NCBI GenBank assembly: GCA_019022495.1
Contig: JAFEKR010000002.1
Coordinates: 6,262,001-6,326,000 of the forward strand
Reading direction: 5' to 3'
DNA from: Epichloe hybrida
Lineage: Eukaryota > Ascomycota > Sordariomycetes > Hypocreales > Clavicipitaceae
DNA: 64,000 bases
A program made the position numbers and the translations under genes. Under the pieces are notes generated by a model. The model did not search any database. It saw only the letters and a list, made by a program, of their open reading frames with translations, and was not told the origin of the DNA. This document shows, piece by piece, positions 47,778 through 60,802 of the stretch (its first letter is position 1; the number at the start of each line of letters is the position of its first letter).

Positions 47778-50700
47778 ATTACCCCCCTACTTATAGCTAG
47801 GCTCCTAAATAGCTTTCGCTAGGTACCCTATAGCTATTTGCTAAGTATTAGCTAAATTAAAATAATAATAAATAATAAATAGCGCTTATATATAAATTTA
47901 TCTATAACTCCCTATTATATCACAAACTTTTTCCTCTAGTAAATATAGTTATCCTTAATTAACCTTATTTACACTTTATTTACCTTAACTCTTTAACTCT
48001 TAATTCGTGTCCTTTTACTATAGAGCTAGATATAATTTACTTCTATATTTACTTATATATACACTATCTTTAGACTAGGTGCCTAGACTTTAAGAAGCAC
48101 TTGCTAATTAAAATCCTTTTACTAGCAATTATATGTAGTTTCCCCTATTCTTTAGTTAGCGTAGTAGCTAAAGGAAAATAATTAAAACGTTATATTTAGT
48201 GTAATAAACGTGGCAATATATGTAAGACAGTGAGTTACTTAGTATTTTATTATTCTATAGCTATAAATTACTAACTTTTCTATACTAGGCTATGCTAACT
48301 TTAGCTAGCGACTTCTAGGACCTTTTAGTTATTTATAAATAGGTTTAGGCCCTTATAGACGCCACTATTACTACTAAGGATAAGGAGGGTATCCCTATGT
48401 TTTTAGATATAACTTACTATGGCTTTACTATATATATCTTAAACTTAGTAATAGGTTTTAACTATACTAATACTACACACTACATTGCCTTTAGGTTAAC
48501 TAGTGCTATAAAGGCATATTAAGTGCGTTAAGTTACTTATTTTTTACCTATTTCTTACTAACCTTTCTATATAAGCTACCTCTATCTTATACTAGAACTA
48601 TTTAGTTTTATAATAGTAGCTATAAGATTCCTTAGTAGCTATAGCTTCCTTTCCCTCTCTTTTAGTTTATATATAGCTTTCCCTTATTCTTTTACTTAGT
48701 CTTTACTAACTTTTCTATAGGAGAACCCTAAGAATACTATATTTATCTAGGAGATAAGAATAGTCCTTTAGCTCTAGCCCTTTAACCCTAGGTATATGGC
48801 CTAGGTTATAGTGGTTTACTGCTTTTACTACGCTATAGAGGAAGTGATTTAGGGCAATAAGAACTAGGCAAAGTATAGCTTTAATAGCTAGACTATAGTC
48901 TCCTATATAGGGGCTATAATAAAGGGTTTTCCTATTATTTTGCCTATGCTTTAGGCGTGTTTTCCTTTATTATTTAGTAGCATAACCTAGGCCTTTAGGC
49001 GACAGTTTTTATAGTAACTAACAAGGTTAGGCCTTTTCTACGGCGTGTTTGTGTTCCTTTATTAGTGCCTTAATCCTATATTACTATCTTTATTACTAGA
49101 CTTGCTTAGTAACTAGTGAGGTTAGGTCTTTTCTATAGCATATTTATGTTTCTTTATTAGTGTTTTAATCCTATGTCACTACCTTTCTTACTAGACTTGC
49201 TTTAGTGAAATGCCTAAATTACGCGTTAAGCGCTTTCTATGTTATTTACTAGAACCTATTAGTTATATTTGCTTAGCTAACCCTTCTATTTCACTAGGTA
49301 TTTATTACCTTTATAGGTTTTCTTATAGTCCTTAACCTCCTTAACTTTATACTTATTATCTTTATCCTCTAAGTCTAGCATTAGCATTTCCTTATCTCTA
49401 GTGTCTTTATAGTGATTTTATAGCTCTAATAGGCTAATATAAAATACGTTATATAGCTAACTATATTTTTTAGGTAATATAAGTCTATATGCTTATTTTC
49501 CTATAGTATTAAGTACTTAAAATAGTCTAATAAATCTAGGGGTTAGCTTTTATTTCGCGTCCTTAAGCCTAATATTCTTTACTAATAGTAATACTAGGTT
49601 ACCTCTTTTTAGTATTAATAGCTAGTAATACTAGTTATAGTACTTTACTTAGGTCTTAGTAGCTTTTACCTAGTTTTACTTTAGCTACTCTTTAACTTTA
49701 TATAGCTTTATAATATATATATAGGCTTCTAGCACCTTCTCTTCTTTAGTCTTATCCCTAAGAGCTAGGTAAAACTTAGGTAAATAGCCTATAAGGGAGT
49801 AATTAGGAGAGTAGCCTATAGTCTTATTTACTATGTTATTATAGGTAAATTAGGCTATTAGGAGTAGCTTAAGCTATATCTATTAGTTATTAGCTATAAA
49901 GCATTAGAGGTAATGCTTAAGTACCTAGTTTATTCTCTCTATTTACCTATTAGTTTAGAGGTAAAATACTATAAAAAGCCTTTACTTTACGTATAATAGG
50001 TAGTATAGGTCTAACTAGAATTAGCTTATAAAGACCAATCCCCTATTAGATATAATGCCCTCTAGTACCCTAAACCTTAGTTTAATCTCCTTATAGAAAA
50101 GCATTACTAGTTTAGCTATATTAATTATTATAGTTATAGGTAAGAAAATAAAGTACTTAGTAAATTAGTCTATAATTACTAGGATTACGTTAGTCTCTTA
50201 TTTACTTACTTAGGTAACTAGTAATCCTATAATAAAATCTATTAAGATTTCCGCCTATAGTTACCACAGTATTAGCAGGGATTTAAGGCTTCTATATAGG
50301 CAATGCCTTCTAGCCACTACCCGCTAGCAGACCCCGTAGCTTATAATATAGTTAGATACTAACTTATTTATGCTAGGCTACTAGAAGTAACGCTTTAATA
50401 GCTTAAGAGTGTGTTTAGTCCTAAAGTAACTTACTAGTAAATTATTATAGTGTAGCTATAGAAGCTCCTAGTATAGGATAGGCTCCTAGGGAATAACTAC
50501 CTAGTCTTAGTATATTAGGAGGCCCCTTATGCTATATAACTATAGACTAGCTTTTCCCTTACCTCTTACTAGGGAGTTATTAATCTTACTATTTTACCTC
50601 TATAAATTTAGATCTTAATTCTATGCCTTTTGTAGTAATTATGCTAATAGTTTATTTAGCTTAGATTAGTAAGGATTTAGTGGCTTAATAGTCTCCTATA

Positions 50701-53585
50701 TCTCTTATACTACGCTAATATCTTAGACACACGCTACTTTCTCCTAGAAATCACCCTTATTTAGCTAATCTTTCACCGGATTTACGGTAACTAACTAGCC
50801 TCTTAACTAGGCTACTCTAGCCTCTAGAGCTCTCTCTGTAGTAGCTAGGGCATTTTCCTCCCCTAAAGGCATCTTGCTAAGTCTCTTTACTAAGACTAGG
50901 GCATTTTCCTCCCCTAAAGGCGTCTTACTATATTTTCTCTTATATATTAGTATCTTTTCTTTTACTAGTTCTTTAGTAGCTACTATCTTCTTTTAAAGCT
51001 CTAGTAAAAGTGACTTATTTATTAAGGGTTTGCCTTTATAATTAGACTATCTTAATAGTGTATTTACTAGGTTACTCTTCCTAGGTCTATGCCTAATTAT
51101 AAAGTAAAAGGGGTAAAGAAATATACACTATCTAGCCTATCTCCTATTTAGCTTTTATTACTTTATAAAAGTCTATAAGTTATAGTAATCTAATAGAACC
51201 TTCACTAGGGTTGCCATGCCTTTAATATAGTGTTACTAGTGTTTAAATTACTTTACTATAGCAAGTAGCTCCTAATTTACTATACTATAATTATATTTAG
51301 TATTTATAAACTTCCTTAAATAAAATACTACGGGATACTATTAGCCCTTATTATCTTACTAAGATAAGATTCTTACTATTATAAAGACTAAAGTATTTAT
51401 CTTAATACACACTAGCTAACTTAGGTTATAATAATAGAGGAGAGGCGCCTATTAAAAGGTATCTTTTAGCTAGTTAAATACTAGCTATTCTCTTTCCCTA
51501 AATATAAACTTCCTAGTCTAGATACTATTTTAACTACCTTTTATTAGCGTGTGTAAGGGTATTATAATCCTAGAGTATTAGTAAATAAACCTTTAGTAAA
51601 AGTTATAGAATCCTAGGAAGGACTATATATCTTTAAAGCTTATAGGCTCCTTCTAGTCTTAGATTATATTTACTTTACATATATCTATTAAAATGCCATT
51701 AACTAATAGGACAAACCCTAGGAATTTTACTAATTCCTAGTAAAATAAACACTTTAAGGGTTTTATATATAACTTTACTAACCTTATATATTCTAAAACT
51801 TCCTTAATATATATAGTGTGCTTCTCTTATATTTTTAAGAAGATAAGGATATTATCTAAATACACTATATAAATAGTGTTTACTAGCCTATAAAGCGCTT
51901 TATAGATATAGCTTTAGAAAGTAGCTAGTATATTAGTTAGCCTAAAGGGCATTATAAGGTATTTATAGTATCTATAGTAAGTATAAAACGCAGTCTTTTA
52001 CTTATTACTTTCTTTAATATAAATTTAATAGTAAGTATCCTTAATATTAATCTTTAAGAAGTAGTAGGCTTCTTAGCACTAGTCTAGGATCTCTAAAATT
52101 AGGGGGAGAGCGTAGTAATTCTTTTATATTACTTTATTAAGTCCCTAATAATTTATATATAGTTAAAGTATTTTATCTTTCTTTAGTATAAATAGGATAG
52201 GTACGCTTATAGGGCTCTTAGAGGGTTTTATCTAGCCTTTCTATAGGTTTTTATTAATATATTTATAGAGCTCCTTTAACTTACTTTAGGAGAGAGGGTA
52301 AATTAGTCTATATAAGGGCATAGCCCTAGGTATTAGGTTAATTACATAATTAGTCTCCTTTCTTAATAGTAAACTACTTACCTTATGTACTATAAATATA
52401 TCTTTAAACTTATATAGTTCCTTAGGGATATCTTTAATAGTTTTATATACTTTTACCTCCTTATTATCTTTAAGAGCAATAAACTTATCTTCTATAACTC
52501 CTATAATAGTATATATAATAGCCTTATTATATATTACCTTTATAAACTTATAGGGAGTTATAAGTAAAAAGGCTATTTTCTTCTTCTTAAACCATTACTC
52601 TTAAGAGTATAAATAAAGATATATATATTCTTTAGTAAGTATATATATTCTAATTAAGATAGGGCTTCCCCTTACTCTTAGGTCTTTATTTATAGCTATA
52701 TATAGTAGCTTAAGGTCCTTTTCTTTCTCTCTTAAGTCTTTAATAGTAATAGGTACTTTATAGATACTATATTAAGGGACTATAAGGGCCCTTACTACCT
52801 AGAGAATAAGTGCTATAGCCTTAGCCTAATTAAGCTTATAGTTTCTTATAAATTTAACGCTAATAATATTAAGCTTAGCGTAGCTATCTAGATTCACCGC
52901 TATTTTAATGTCTTTATACCTATAAATAGTAACTAGTGTGTAAAATTAACACCTAATTAGTACCTTAGTGTTTAAGGTAAAGGTAAGGGCCTTTACTTTT
53001 GCCTTAGGAAGTTTCCCTATCTATCTTAGGGGTCTTTCCTTAGCTTATTATATTTATTTATAAGGTAGTCTAGGCTATTATAGTTATAATATTACCTCTT
53101 ATCCCTAACTTCGCTATTATTTAGGTATATAGCTAGGCCTTTTTCCTAGTCTTTATTCCTTTAATCTCTATATAGCTTATAACCTTAGGGTAAGTTATTT
53201 CTATAATATTAGGGATTCTTATATAATCCCTTATCTCCTAAATATTTAGGCTTTTACTTACTCTTTAGTATAGCCTCCTAAAATCACTAGGTAAGTTATA
53301 TAACCTTCTCTTATGTTTTCCTAGTAATAAAGGTATATAGGTTAATATAGTTCTATAGCTTAGGGAGTAACTTTATAAAGAACATAAGGGTATAGGACTT
53401 TTCTAGGGCTCTTTCTAGGTATATCTCTAGTAAATCTAGGAAGATACTAAATTTAATAGGGCTCTAGCCCTTATATTACTTTACGTTCTTAAGCTATGTG
53501 GCTATTTAGGCATTATGGTTTGTAAAGTCCCTAAGTAACGTAAGCGTCTAGGTCTAGAATTTGTTCTAGTTATTCTTAAGATTAT

Positions 53586-53771
53586 TGTTACGTGCTAGAA
53601 TTGACAGTTAGCCTATCACCTTAGGATGTGGCCTGTCAATGCCACAAGACCTTAAATGTGGCTAGCACGTGACCTAGAACCCCTATATTAGACGATAGCT
53701 CTGACCTCTAGCTAGTTAAATGAATGATCTACCTTCACACTCATTTATATCATACATTTCGTAACGTAACA
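53586..53771 (+). repeat. Young element 5' LTR
   Basis: 186 bases, TGTTACGTGCTAG to CGTAACGTAACA. Near its start it can pair GTGCTAG with CTAGCAC about 75 bases on. Confidence 0.95.
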
Positions 53772-54215
53772 AGTGGTAGTAATTGCTCTCTGATTATTGC
53801 GCACCTCTAGCGCTTTTACTGCTAATAAAAGCCACCAAACCGACAGATTCGTCAACCAATCCACCAAGCCCGTCAAAGCTATCCCTTTCAATAGGCCTGA
53901 TAGTCTCTAGGCATCGCGCCTATCGTCAGATTCGTTGACCTTCGATCTTTGACCTTCAATCCGACCGTTAGATCTGTTGACCTTCGATCTAACCGTTTGA
54001 TCTGTTGACTTCGATCCGACCGTCAATCTGACCAGTCTCTAGGCATCGCGCCTATCGTCAGATTCGTTGACCTTCAATCTGACCAATTGATCAAGCTATC
54101 CCTTTAGCTAGGCCTGATAGCTCCCTTAGGCATCGCTCCCATTGTCAGATTCTTCGATTTGAAGACCTTCGATCTTTGAAGACCTTCAACCTTCAACTTT
54201 CAATTTGAAGACCTT

Positions 54216-54525
54216 CGACCTTCGATCCGTTCAATTGATCGTGCGAATTCGATCGACCTGAAGACCTTCGACCTTCGATTCTTCGACCTTCGAAGACCTT
54301 CGGTCCGTTGATTTGAAGACCTTCGAACCGTTCAATTGATCGTGCGAATTCGATCGACCCGAAGACCTTTGACCTTCGATTCTTTGACCTTCGAAGACCT
54401 TCGATCCGTTAATTTGAAGACCTTCGAACCGTTCAATTGATCGTGCGAATTCGATCGACCCGAAGACCTTCGACTTTCGATTCTTCGACCTTCGAAGACC
54501 TTCGATCCGTTGATTTGCAAGATTA
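54216..54525. repeat. 101-bp minisatellite, three units
   Basis: Three tandem copies with a 101-base period (GTTCAATTGATCGTGCG at 54229, 54330 and 54431), built of GACCTTCGA and TTCGAA submotifs. Looser related repeats (GGCATCGCGCCTATCGTC) lie at about 53,900 and 54,040. Confidence 0.9.
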
Positions 54526-54587
54526 TCAGCGCCTTCGAACCTTCAACCTTCAACCTTCGATGGCATCGACCCGACCGTCAAATCTGA

Positions 54588-55226
54588 CCGTCAATTCCGA
54601 AGACCTTCCCTTCAAGAAATCAGGGTTTTCAGCATCTTAAGGACCTATGCCTAGCCAGTCAGCAATTTCAACAAATTCAACAACAACTAGACTAGCAAGT
54701 CCAACAGCAACTGCAGCAGCAATTCCAGTGGCAGCAAGAACAGCATTAACGGGACCTTCAGGACCTAAGGACCCGATATCTGTGGCAGCAGCAGCAATTA
54801 GAGCAGCGATTACAGTAGCAAATTCAATGGCAACAGCAGCAAATACAGGACCTTCAACGGAAGCTAGCGATAGAAGAGGATGACTTTCAACAGCTTGAAG
54901 ACCTCGTCAAGGAAGTCTTTGAAGAGCGCAATAACCTTCAAAGGCAGCTAGCCTATCAGCAAATTCGTCAGCCAACTCAACAGGCTGACCGAATTCAACA
55001 TCCTGACCGAATTCGTCCTTTGCAACGCTTGTTGCCTGACCCTTTGCAACGCCCTCTGCAAAGCTCGTTGCCTGACCCTTTGCAACGCCCTCTGCAAAGC
55101 TCGTTGCCTAACCCTCTGCAACGCTCGTGGCCTGACCAAGCTATCAATCATCAGATCTATCAGCCAGATCAATATGACTATCCGTACGAATCTGACAGCG
55201 ATTTAGATTATCAATCTAATCGTTAA
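54588..55226 (+). pseudogene. Gln-rich coiled-coil frame, broken by three stops
   Basis: One plus-strand frame runs from just after a TGA at 54,585 to TAA at 55,224. Only three internal stops occur, TAG 54,693, TAA 54,747 and TAG 54,816, and each sits within a run of CAG/CAA Gln codons, so single C-to-T changes explain all three. The product would be heptad-like and very Gln-rich (LQQQFQWQQEQ), then charged (IEEDDFQQLEDLVKEVF), then three short repeats of LQSSLPDPLQRP type, then an acidic Tyr/Asp tail. Position and composition would suit a structural Gag-like protein, but no zinc knuckle or known domain is visible. No Met start is assigned. Confidence 0.6.
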
Positions 55227-55372
55227 CCTGACCGCCGGACCTGACAATCTATCGGACCTGACGATCTATCTGACCGAATTCCCTTGCAAGAGCCCGCTTC
55301 CTAGCTTGTTGCAAATTCGTTAGATCTTAGATAGCTAGGACAGCTATCTCTTTTATCCGTGGTGCCCGCATT

Positions 55373-55559
55373 TGTTACGTGCTAGAATTGACAGTTAGCC
55401 TATCACCTTAGGATGTGGCCTGTCAATGCCACAAGACCTTAAATGTGGCTAGCACGTGACCTAGAACCCCTATATTAGACGATAGCTCTGACCTCTAGCT
55501 AGTTAAATGAATGATCTACCTTCACACTCATTTTATATCATACATTTCGTAACGTAACA
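55373..55559 (+). repeat. Young element 3' LTR
   Basis: 187 bases, identical to the 5' LTR except for one extra T in the TCATTTTATATC run. Confidence 0.95.
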
Positions 55560-56136
55560 ATTATCCTAGCTATTAGCCTATTATTTATTAAGGTATTTAT
55601 TTTATCTTGCCCTATAGTTAGTGTGTATGTGGTTAAGTGTAAAGAGAATCTTTTAGTAATTATATTAGTATTTCTTCTTTGCCTTATTAAAGGTATGGTT
55701 TAGGTTATTTATCTATATCTTATGCCTCTAGGGGTTTATAGGGTATTAAAGCTTAGTAATATTCTTAACTCTAATCTCTTAGCTACTATTACTTAAGGAG
55801 GGGCTAGCTCTTTACTTACCTTTTCCTTATACTTTCCTTAAGTTACCCCTAATAAGGTTAATAAGCTCTTATTCTTATTCTTATAATCTTTAGAGTTTTT
55901 CTAGCTAAGTAATTTGCTTTAGTGTTACTATAGCTTTACTATAAGGGGTAAAGGGTCTTATTATAAGCGTGGTTTTATTAGTATATAATATATCTTTACC
56001 TATAGTGTTACCCTTATTTGCTTAGGTGTAACTCTTATCTGTTAGGGTTAGGTTATTATCTAATATTACTCTAGTGAATTAGGTAGTTCTCCCCCTTATA
56101 TTACTCTTAGGTAGCTAGTAAGAGAAGCTTTAGAAT

Positions 56137-56335
56137 TATAAGAATAATAGTAGCTAGGTAAGAGGTATAGGGGGCTCTAGTATATTAACTAAAGCTTGCT
56201 AGGTCTAAATGCGTTATACGTGCGAGTTACTGTCTTATAGCTAGCGGCTTGCTAGTGTTACGTGGACCTAGCCCTAGGGCCTCGCTAGCCCGTGGGGCGC
56301 GCAGGTGCACCTGTTGTTGTGAGTGGGGCCTCACA
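56137..56335 (-). repeat. LTR of gypsy copy 2 (right)
   Basis: 199 bases, inner end altered to TATAAGAATAATAG, outer end intact as GGGGCCTCACA. RIP thus reads less toward the outer boundary in both LTRs. Confidence 0.92.
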
Positions 56336-59300
56336 CCTTAGGAGAATAGCATTCTCTTTAATAATTCATTGTTATTAGCTTATAAGGTCCCTTTAAGGAG
56401 AACTCTTAGAGGGCGTTAGAAAAGAGCTCTAAGATAGCAAAGGCTTAGTCCTAGTAAGAGAATTATCTTCCTCCTTAAAAGAGTGGTAATTCTTATCTAT
56501 TTCTAAGGAAACCAAAGGGGTATTCGCAAAATAAACCTTCTTTTATTTAATATTGCTAATAGGCTAGGGAAGAGGTTCTTCTACGGGTGGAACGTTAATA
56601 ATATAATGGCCTTCTTTAGTAAAAAAAGGGTTAATAAGGTCCGCAATATAAATAGTCTTATTAGCCTTAAATTTAGTGAGCATAGGCATATTCTTATTAA
56701 AGCGTATATCCCTTACACATATAATCCTCTAATCTTTAGGGATCTAAACTTCGTAAAGGTAATATTTAGGGCTATCTATGCCTATAAGTTAACCCTTCTT
56801 AGCTTATAGCGCTATCTTCTATAATTAAACATAACGTTCGTTAGGAATGCGTATATACGCAATATATCCCCACGTGCGTAAGTGTTAAATTAAGGCATTA
56901 TTTTTAAGGCTAAGGATATTAAATAATACTTACTAAGGGGACTAATTATCCTTATTCCTATGTGTAAGCAAGAGATTAGTGATTTTAGCTATATACTTTA
57001 TAGCATATAGCTAGAGAAGCTCTAGTAATTTAGCTTTAATTATTAAGGATTATACTATCTTTATAAGGGTTTAACTAGCACGTTTAATAAGGCCTTAATA
57101 GGTAGGAATATATAGAGCGCTAGTTTAATAGATAATTCTCTCCTTCTAATAGAAGAGTTTAAACTTCTCTCTAAGGAATTTAGTTACATTATCTATATAA
57201 AAGCATTTAATAGTAAAGCCACCGCTTATGTTCTTAATAGCAGTCTTCTAAGCTTAAATTGCTTTTACTACGCTAGCTTTATTAATAGTTAGGATTACCT
57301 AGTAAAAGCGTATATAAGCGTTAATTACGTGTAATATATGCTTCTTCCCCCTAAAGCCTTTAGGCTTATATTTAATAAAGTTCTAGAACACATAAGAAAG
57401 GAAGGTAATTACGTTCTTAGAGTCCTCTTAATGAATTATCTAAGGAGCCTTTAATAGAAGGCAAGCTAAACACTAGAAATTAATTAATAAGGTAAGGTTA
57501 ATTATAATTCCTACTTCTTTGCAAGCTAGTATAATTTGTTCTTTCCCTACATGCCTAAGTCTTTTATATAAGAGGCTAAATTCCACCTTCTTAGTAATGG
57601 ATTTACTTAATAAGGCCGCGAAATTAAATTAAGGTTTCTCCTCCCTAAGAATCAATGTTAACACATTAGACTTCTAGTTATAAGAAGCAATAGTATTGCC
57701 TATAGACTTCGAGATTAATTAATCTTTAAATCCATCTATAATAACACCTTGCTTAAGAAAGCCTAGCGAAATTATAATAACTTTAGCCTTTAGTGCCTAT
57801 TAGGCATTAGACAGTTCTAGGTAGCCTTTGCTAATAGGGAGTTTAATGTTACTAATGCCTTTAATATTAAGTTATTCTCTATTGCTTAATATTATTAGTC
57901 TAGTAATTACATTAGTGTTTAAATAGGTAAACTATTTAGTTATATTAAATGTATAAGTATTACATCTAGAGTTAAGGATGTAGTCTTCCTTTATAAGGTA
58001 ATTTGCTATTATTTAAAAGGAATAGTCCTAGTTAATTACTATAAGAGAGAGATTGCTTCCTATAGTAATAATGTTAGGAGAGGCAGTTATAGTAGTAGTT
58101 GCAGTTATATTGCCTTTTTTCTTTATTAAGTTAGGCTTCTTCTCTAGATAAAGCTTCTAGTAATTATCCTTTAAATAAATAGGTTATCCTAGAGAGATTA
58201 AATAACTATAATCTAGCTTAATAGTCTTAGAGGTTTTGTTCTTCTTTATTAGAGCTTTGCCTTTACCTTTTGTATTAGCATTATCCTTATTATTCTTTTG
58301 TTAGGTGTTAAAGTTAACCTTTTAGTCCTTCTAAGGCTTATTAGCTTTATACGTTAAATAGGTAAGCATACCTTCTTTTATAAGCTCTAATTTAAAGAAT
58401 CCCTTAATCTTCTAAGCGTTATAAATGTTAAGCATTAAACCCTTAATAGCTTTAATTATTTATAACACCTAAATAATATTAGGGATCTTTTTAATCTTAT
58501 AGATCTAGTTCTAAAGGTTTTAGTAATAGTCTAGCTAAGCTCTTATTATAAAGAAATCAGCTCTCTTTAATTAAGAGAACTGTTGTAGTAGCTTAATAAT
58601 AGCTAAATTAGCCTTAAACCCGCAATCACTTTTAATTAATTACATTATATTAGTAGCTAGCATTGTGTTAGTTTATCCTACATGCATTAAATTCTTTTGG
58701 ACTTATAAGGAGAGGCTTTGCTATATAATAAAAGAGAGAATAGCATAATACTTATTAGTCTCTTAAGACTATAGGGTCACTCTAGTTAAATATAGTATAA
58801 GCTATATAATATAAACTTATATTTAGATTAAGATCTCCTATTCCTTAAAGTTCTTAGCCCCTTTAAAAGAATTAATAACTATAGTCCTTATATACTATGC
58901 CTTAGTAATATTATTAAGTTTAGTTAGATTAAGTTAGGTAGCTAAAATAGTACTAGAAGCACCTATGTTAGCTATATTACAGGAAAGGAAGGGTAGGGTT
59001 ATATATTAGAATTTACATACTCCTATTACCATATGTATTTAATACTAATTATTATTAATTTAGTCTAATAGGAGTTATAGTAATAGCTCTCTAAGGATTA
59101 AATTACTATGTGGCTACTAATACATAGAGATATAAAGTTAAGAATATAAGCGGCCTAAAAGGCATTTTTAGATACCTTAAAATGTTTTACCTTAGCCTAG
59201 TTAGAGGGTAATACTTTACCTAGAATTTACTATACTTACTTTACTTACTTTACTATATATTACTTTACCCTAGATAGTAATAAATCTAGATTATTAGTTT

Positions 59301-59756
59301 TAGGTGCCTAAGGTAGTTCTATAAGGAATGTCTTATTCTAGCTTACTATTTACTAAGATTTACCTAGAAGGGATTAACTTTTTATATATATTATAAAAGA
59401 TTATATAATATTAAGTAATATATAAGTTTATAGCTTAGAGAAAAATTATTATGCTTATAAATTAGAAAAATAACGCATAAAGGTTATATATTTAATTCCT
59501 AGTTATGTAAAATTTTTACAGCTTTATATGTGTAAAAGGAAGCTAAATTATAATTAATCTAATCTTAACTTATATAGTGTTATTAGTTTTTAGGTAAGGG
59601 AAAAAAGGTCTTTATACTACCTTATAAGTTAAGTAATTTGCTTTAATAAGATATTAGGAAAAGATATGTAATTATACATAAAACTACGATAGTTAGATAA
59701 AAGGGAAAAATAAAAAGAAAGGTAAGGGCTTAATTATAAGCGCTAGGCTTATAACC

Positions 59757-60025
59757 TATAGGATAATACAGACAGAGGCAAAGAGTGGTTAGAAGAGAAG
59801 ATAATAATATAGAATTACTATCTAGGAATTTGTAATCTAGAAGAGAAAAGGGAAGCTTATAAGCTTTAAATCTATAAGTGATAACTTTAGGTCTTTAAAC
59901 GAAGCCTGCGATAAACCGCGATATTAAACGCGATGCGGGAAGCTGCATTGTTAAACGAAGAGGGGATAACAAGAGTGATGCCTGATATCTGAGGCTACGA
60001 TGTGAGGCTGTGAATATCCTCAACA
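59757..60025 (-). repeat. Copia LTR, right
   Basis: 269 bases, TATAGGATAATACAGACAG ... ATATCCTCAACA. It is the 5' LTR of the minus-strand element, and shows RIP at its inner end but not at its outer end. Confidence 0.93.
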
Positions 60026-60802
60026 GTTACTATTAGGCAGTTCTAAGGATATAGCAGCAAGAAAAACTACTTCTTTAAAAACCTATAGTTAGGCAGGCTT
60101 ATAACAAATATAAATAGCAAGAAGCTCTTTAAGTAACTTTCGAAGCATAAGAAGTATAGCACTACCTTTGATACTCTCCTCGCTATTCCAGGATTATTTA
60201 GCGGTTTCTAACTAGGCACTATATATTAACTAATAGGCATGAAGTGTAATAAGGTAGTATACTTATAAAGTCGCCTCTTAATTTAAATGCTTATATTAAC
60301 CTAGCCGAACCTTACATACTTAAACCAGATCTACAGATAGTAGCGTAACGTCTGCGAAGGCGATTAGGAGGCTATAAAACAGATTACGCGAGGCACCATC
60401 ACGGCCCTAGAGGGGAAGGCGCTAGGGGCCTATTCCGCTAACTACTAGATCCTTTAGCGCAGGTATAGAGTTGCGAAATTTTCAAGAACTTCACTTCCTA
60501 CTAGCGTGAAGCAATCTAGTCTCGTATCTATAGCTCTTCTAGACAATGTCTTATCCCGTCCCTTTTTACTTTTTTTAAGGACCGAAAACTTCTGAATGAT
60601 GCTACCGGCTGCATCAAGAAGATACTGCACGTGGGGCGCGACGACACCGTAACTGGTGCGCTCAAGCAAGGTTTCACCGATGCGTATGGCATCTACAGTA
60701 CGTATATTGGGGTTCGTGGACTCTCGGCCGGCTGCTTCTCATGGATGTCATCTTGTTCTGCGCCCCGGCAATGCTAAATGTCCAGTACACACAAATGGTA
60801 AC
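60026..60802. other. Island between two inverted copia insertions
   Basis: 777 bases of largely balanced composition, the continuation of 45,089-45,355. Its left end is the GTTAC duplication and its right end GTAAC. It may hold a gene remnant on the minus strand: a frame from about 60,750 down to TAA at 60,454, including RIGETLLERTSYGVVAPHV then QYLLDAAGSIIQKF. I do not recognise the family and cannot tell a pseudogene from chance. Confidence 0.55.

Larger units (their letters stand above)
53586..55559 (+). mobile_element. Young non-autonomous LTR element with Gln-rich frame
   Basis: 1,974 bases with 186/187-base LTRs, TG...CA ends (TGTTACGTGCTAG ... GTAACGTAACA) and the duplication ATTAT on both flanks (53581-53585, 55560-55564). 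The uninterrupted site is seen in gypsy copy 1 at about 20,790 (AAGATTATTCTAGC). The LTRs differ by a single T. TGGTAG two bases inside the left LTR (53,774) could be a primer-binding site for initiator Met-tRNA, placing the element on the plus strand. The interior has a 101-base minisatellite and one broken Gln-rich frame, but no protease, integrase or polymerase. It is the least RIP-altered large insertion in the block, so probably the latest. Confidence 0.93.
47579..56335 (-). mobile_element. Ty3/gypsy retrotransposon, copy 2, nested in copia
   Basis: 199-base LTRs with TGTGAG...CTCACA termini and the 5-base duplication CCTTA on both flanks (47574-47578, 56336-56340). Without the young LTR insertion the element is about 6.77 kb. 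Reverse transcriptase is readable on the minus strand at about 51,660-51,890 (VYLDNILIF at 51,839-51,865, then EVLEYIRLVKLYIK), with YLDD changed to YLDN. It is the same family and orientation as copy 1 but more complete. All frames carry RIP-type stops. Confidence 0.93.
45356..60025 (-). mobile_element. Ty1/copia retrotransposon carrying nested insertions
   Basis: 269-base LTRs at both ends and GTTAC on both flanks (45351-45355, 60026-60030). Removing the gypsy insertion leaves about 5.9 kb, a normal copia length. The coding strand is minus: at about 46,540-46,740 a reverse transcriptase can be read as VILLLYVNNIIIAGK then LQKHYKLKHLGNVKLF, with the catalytic YVDD altered to YVNN (46,689-46,700) by G-to-A change. 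Gag and integrase must lie toward 59,700, RNase H toward 45,700. A gypsy element interrupts it at 47,578/56,341. Frames are broken throughout. Confidence 0.92.

Noticed and set aside
54332..54640. Frames on both strands over the 101 bp repeat
   Set aside because: The period is not a multiple of three and both frames simply read through the TTCGA-rich repeat.
56606..56809. Open frame of 67 codons inside copia
   Set aside because: It lies on the strand opposite to the copia coding direction in a RIP-degraded region; a shadow frame.
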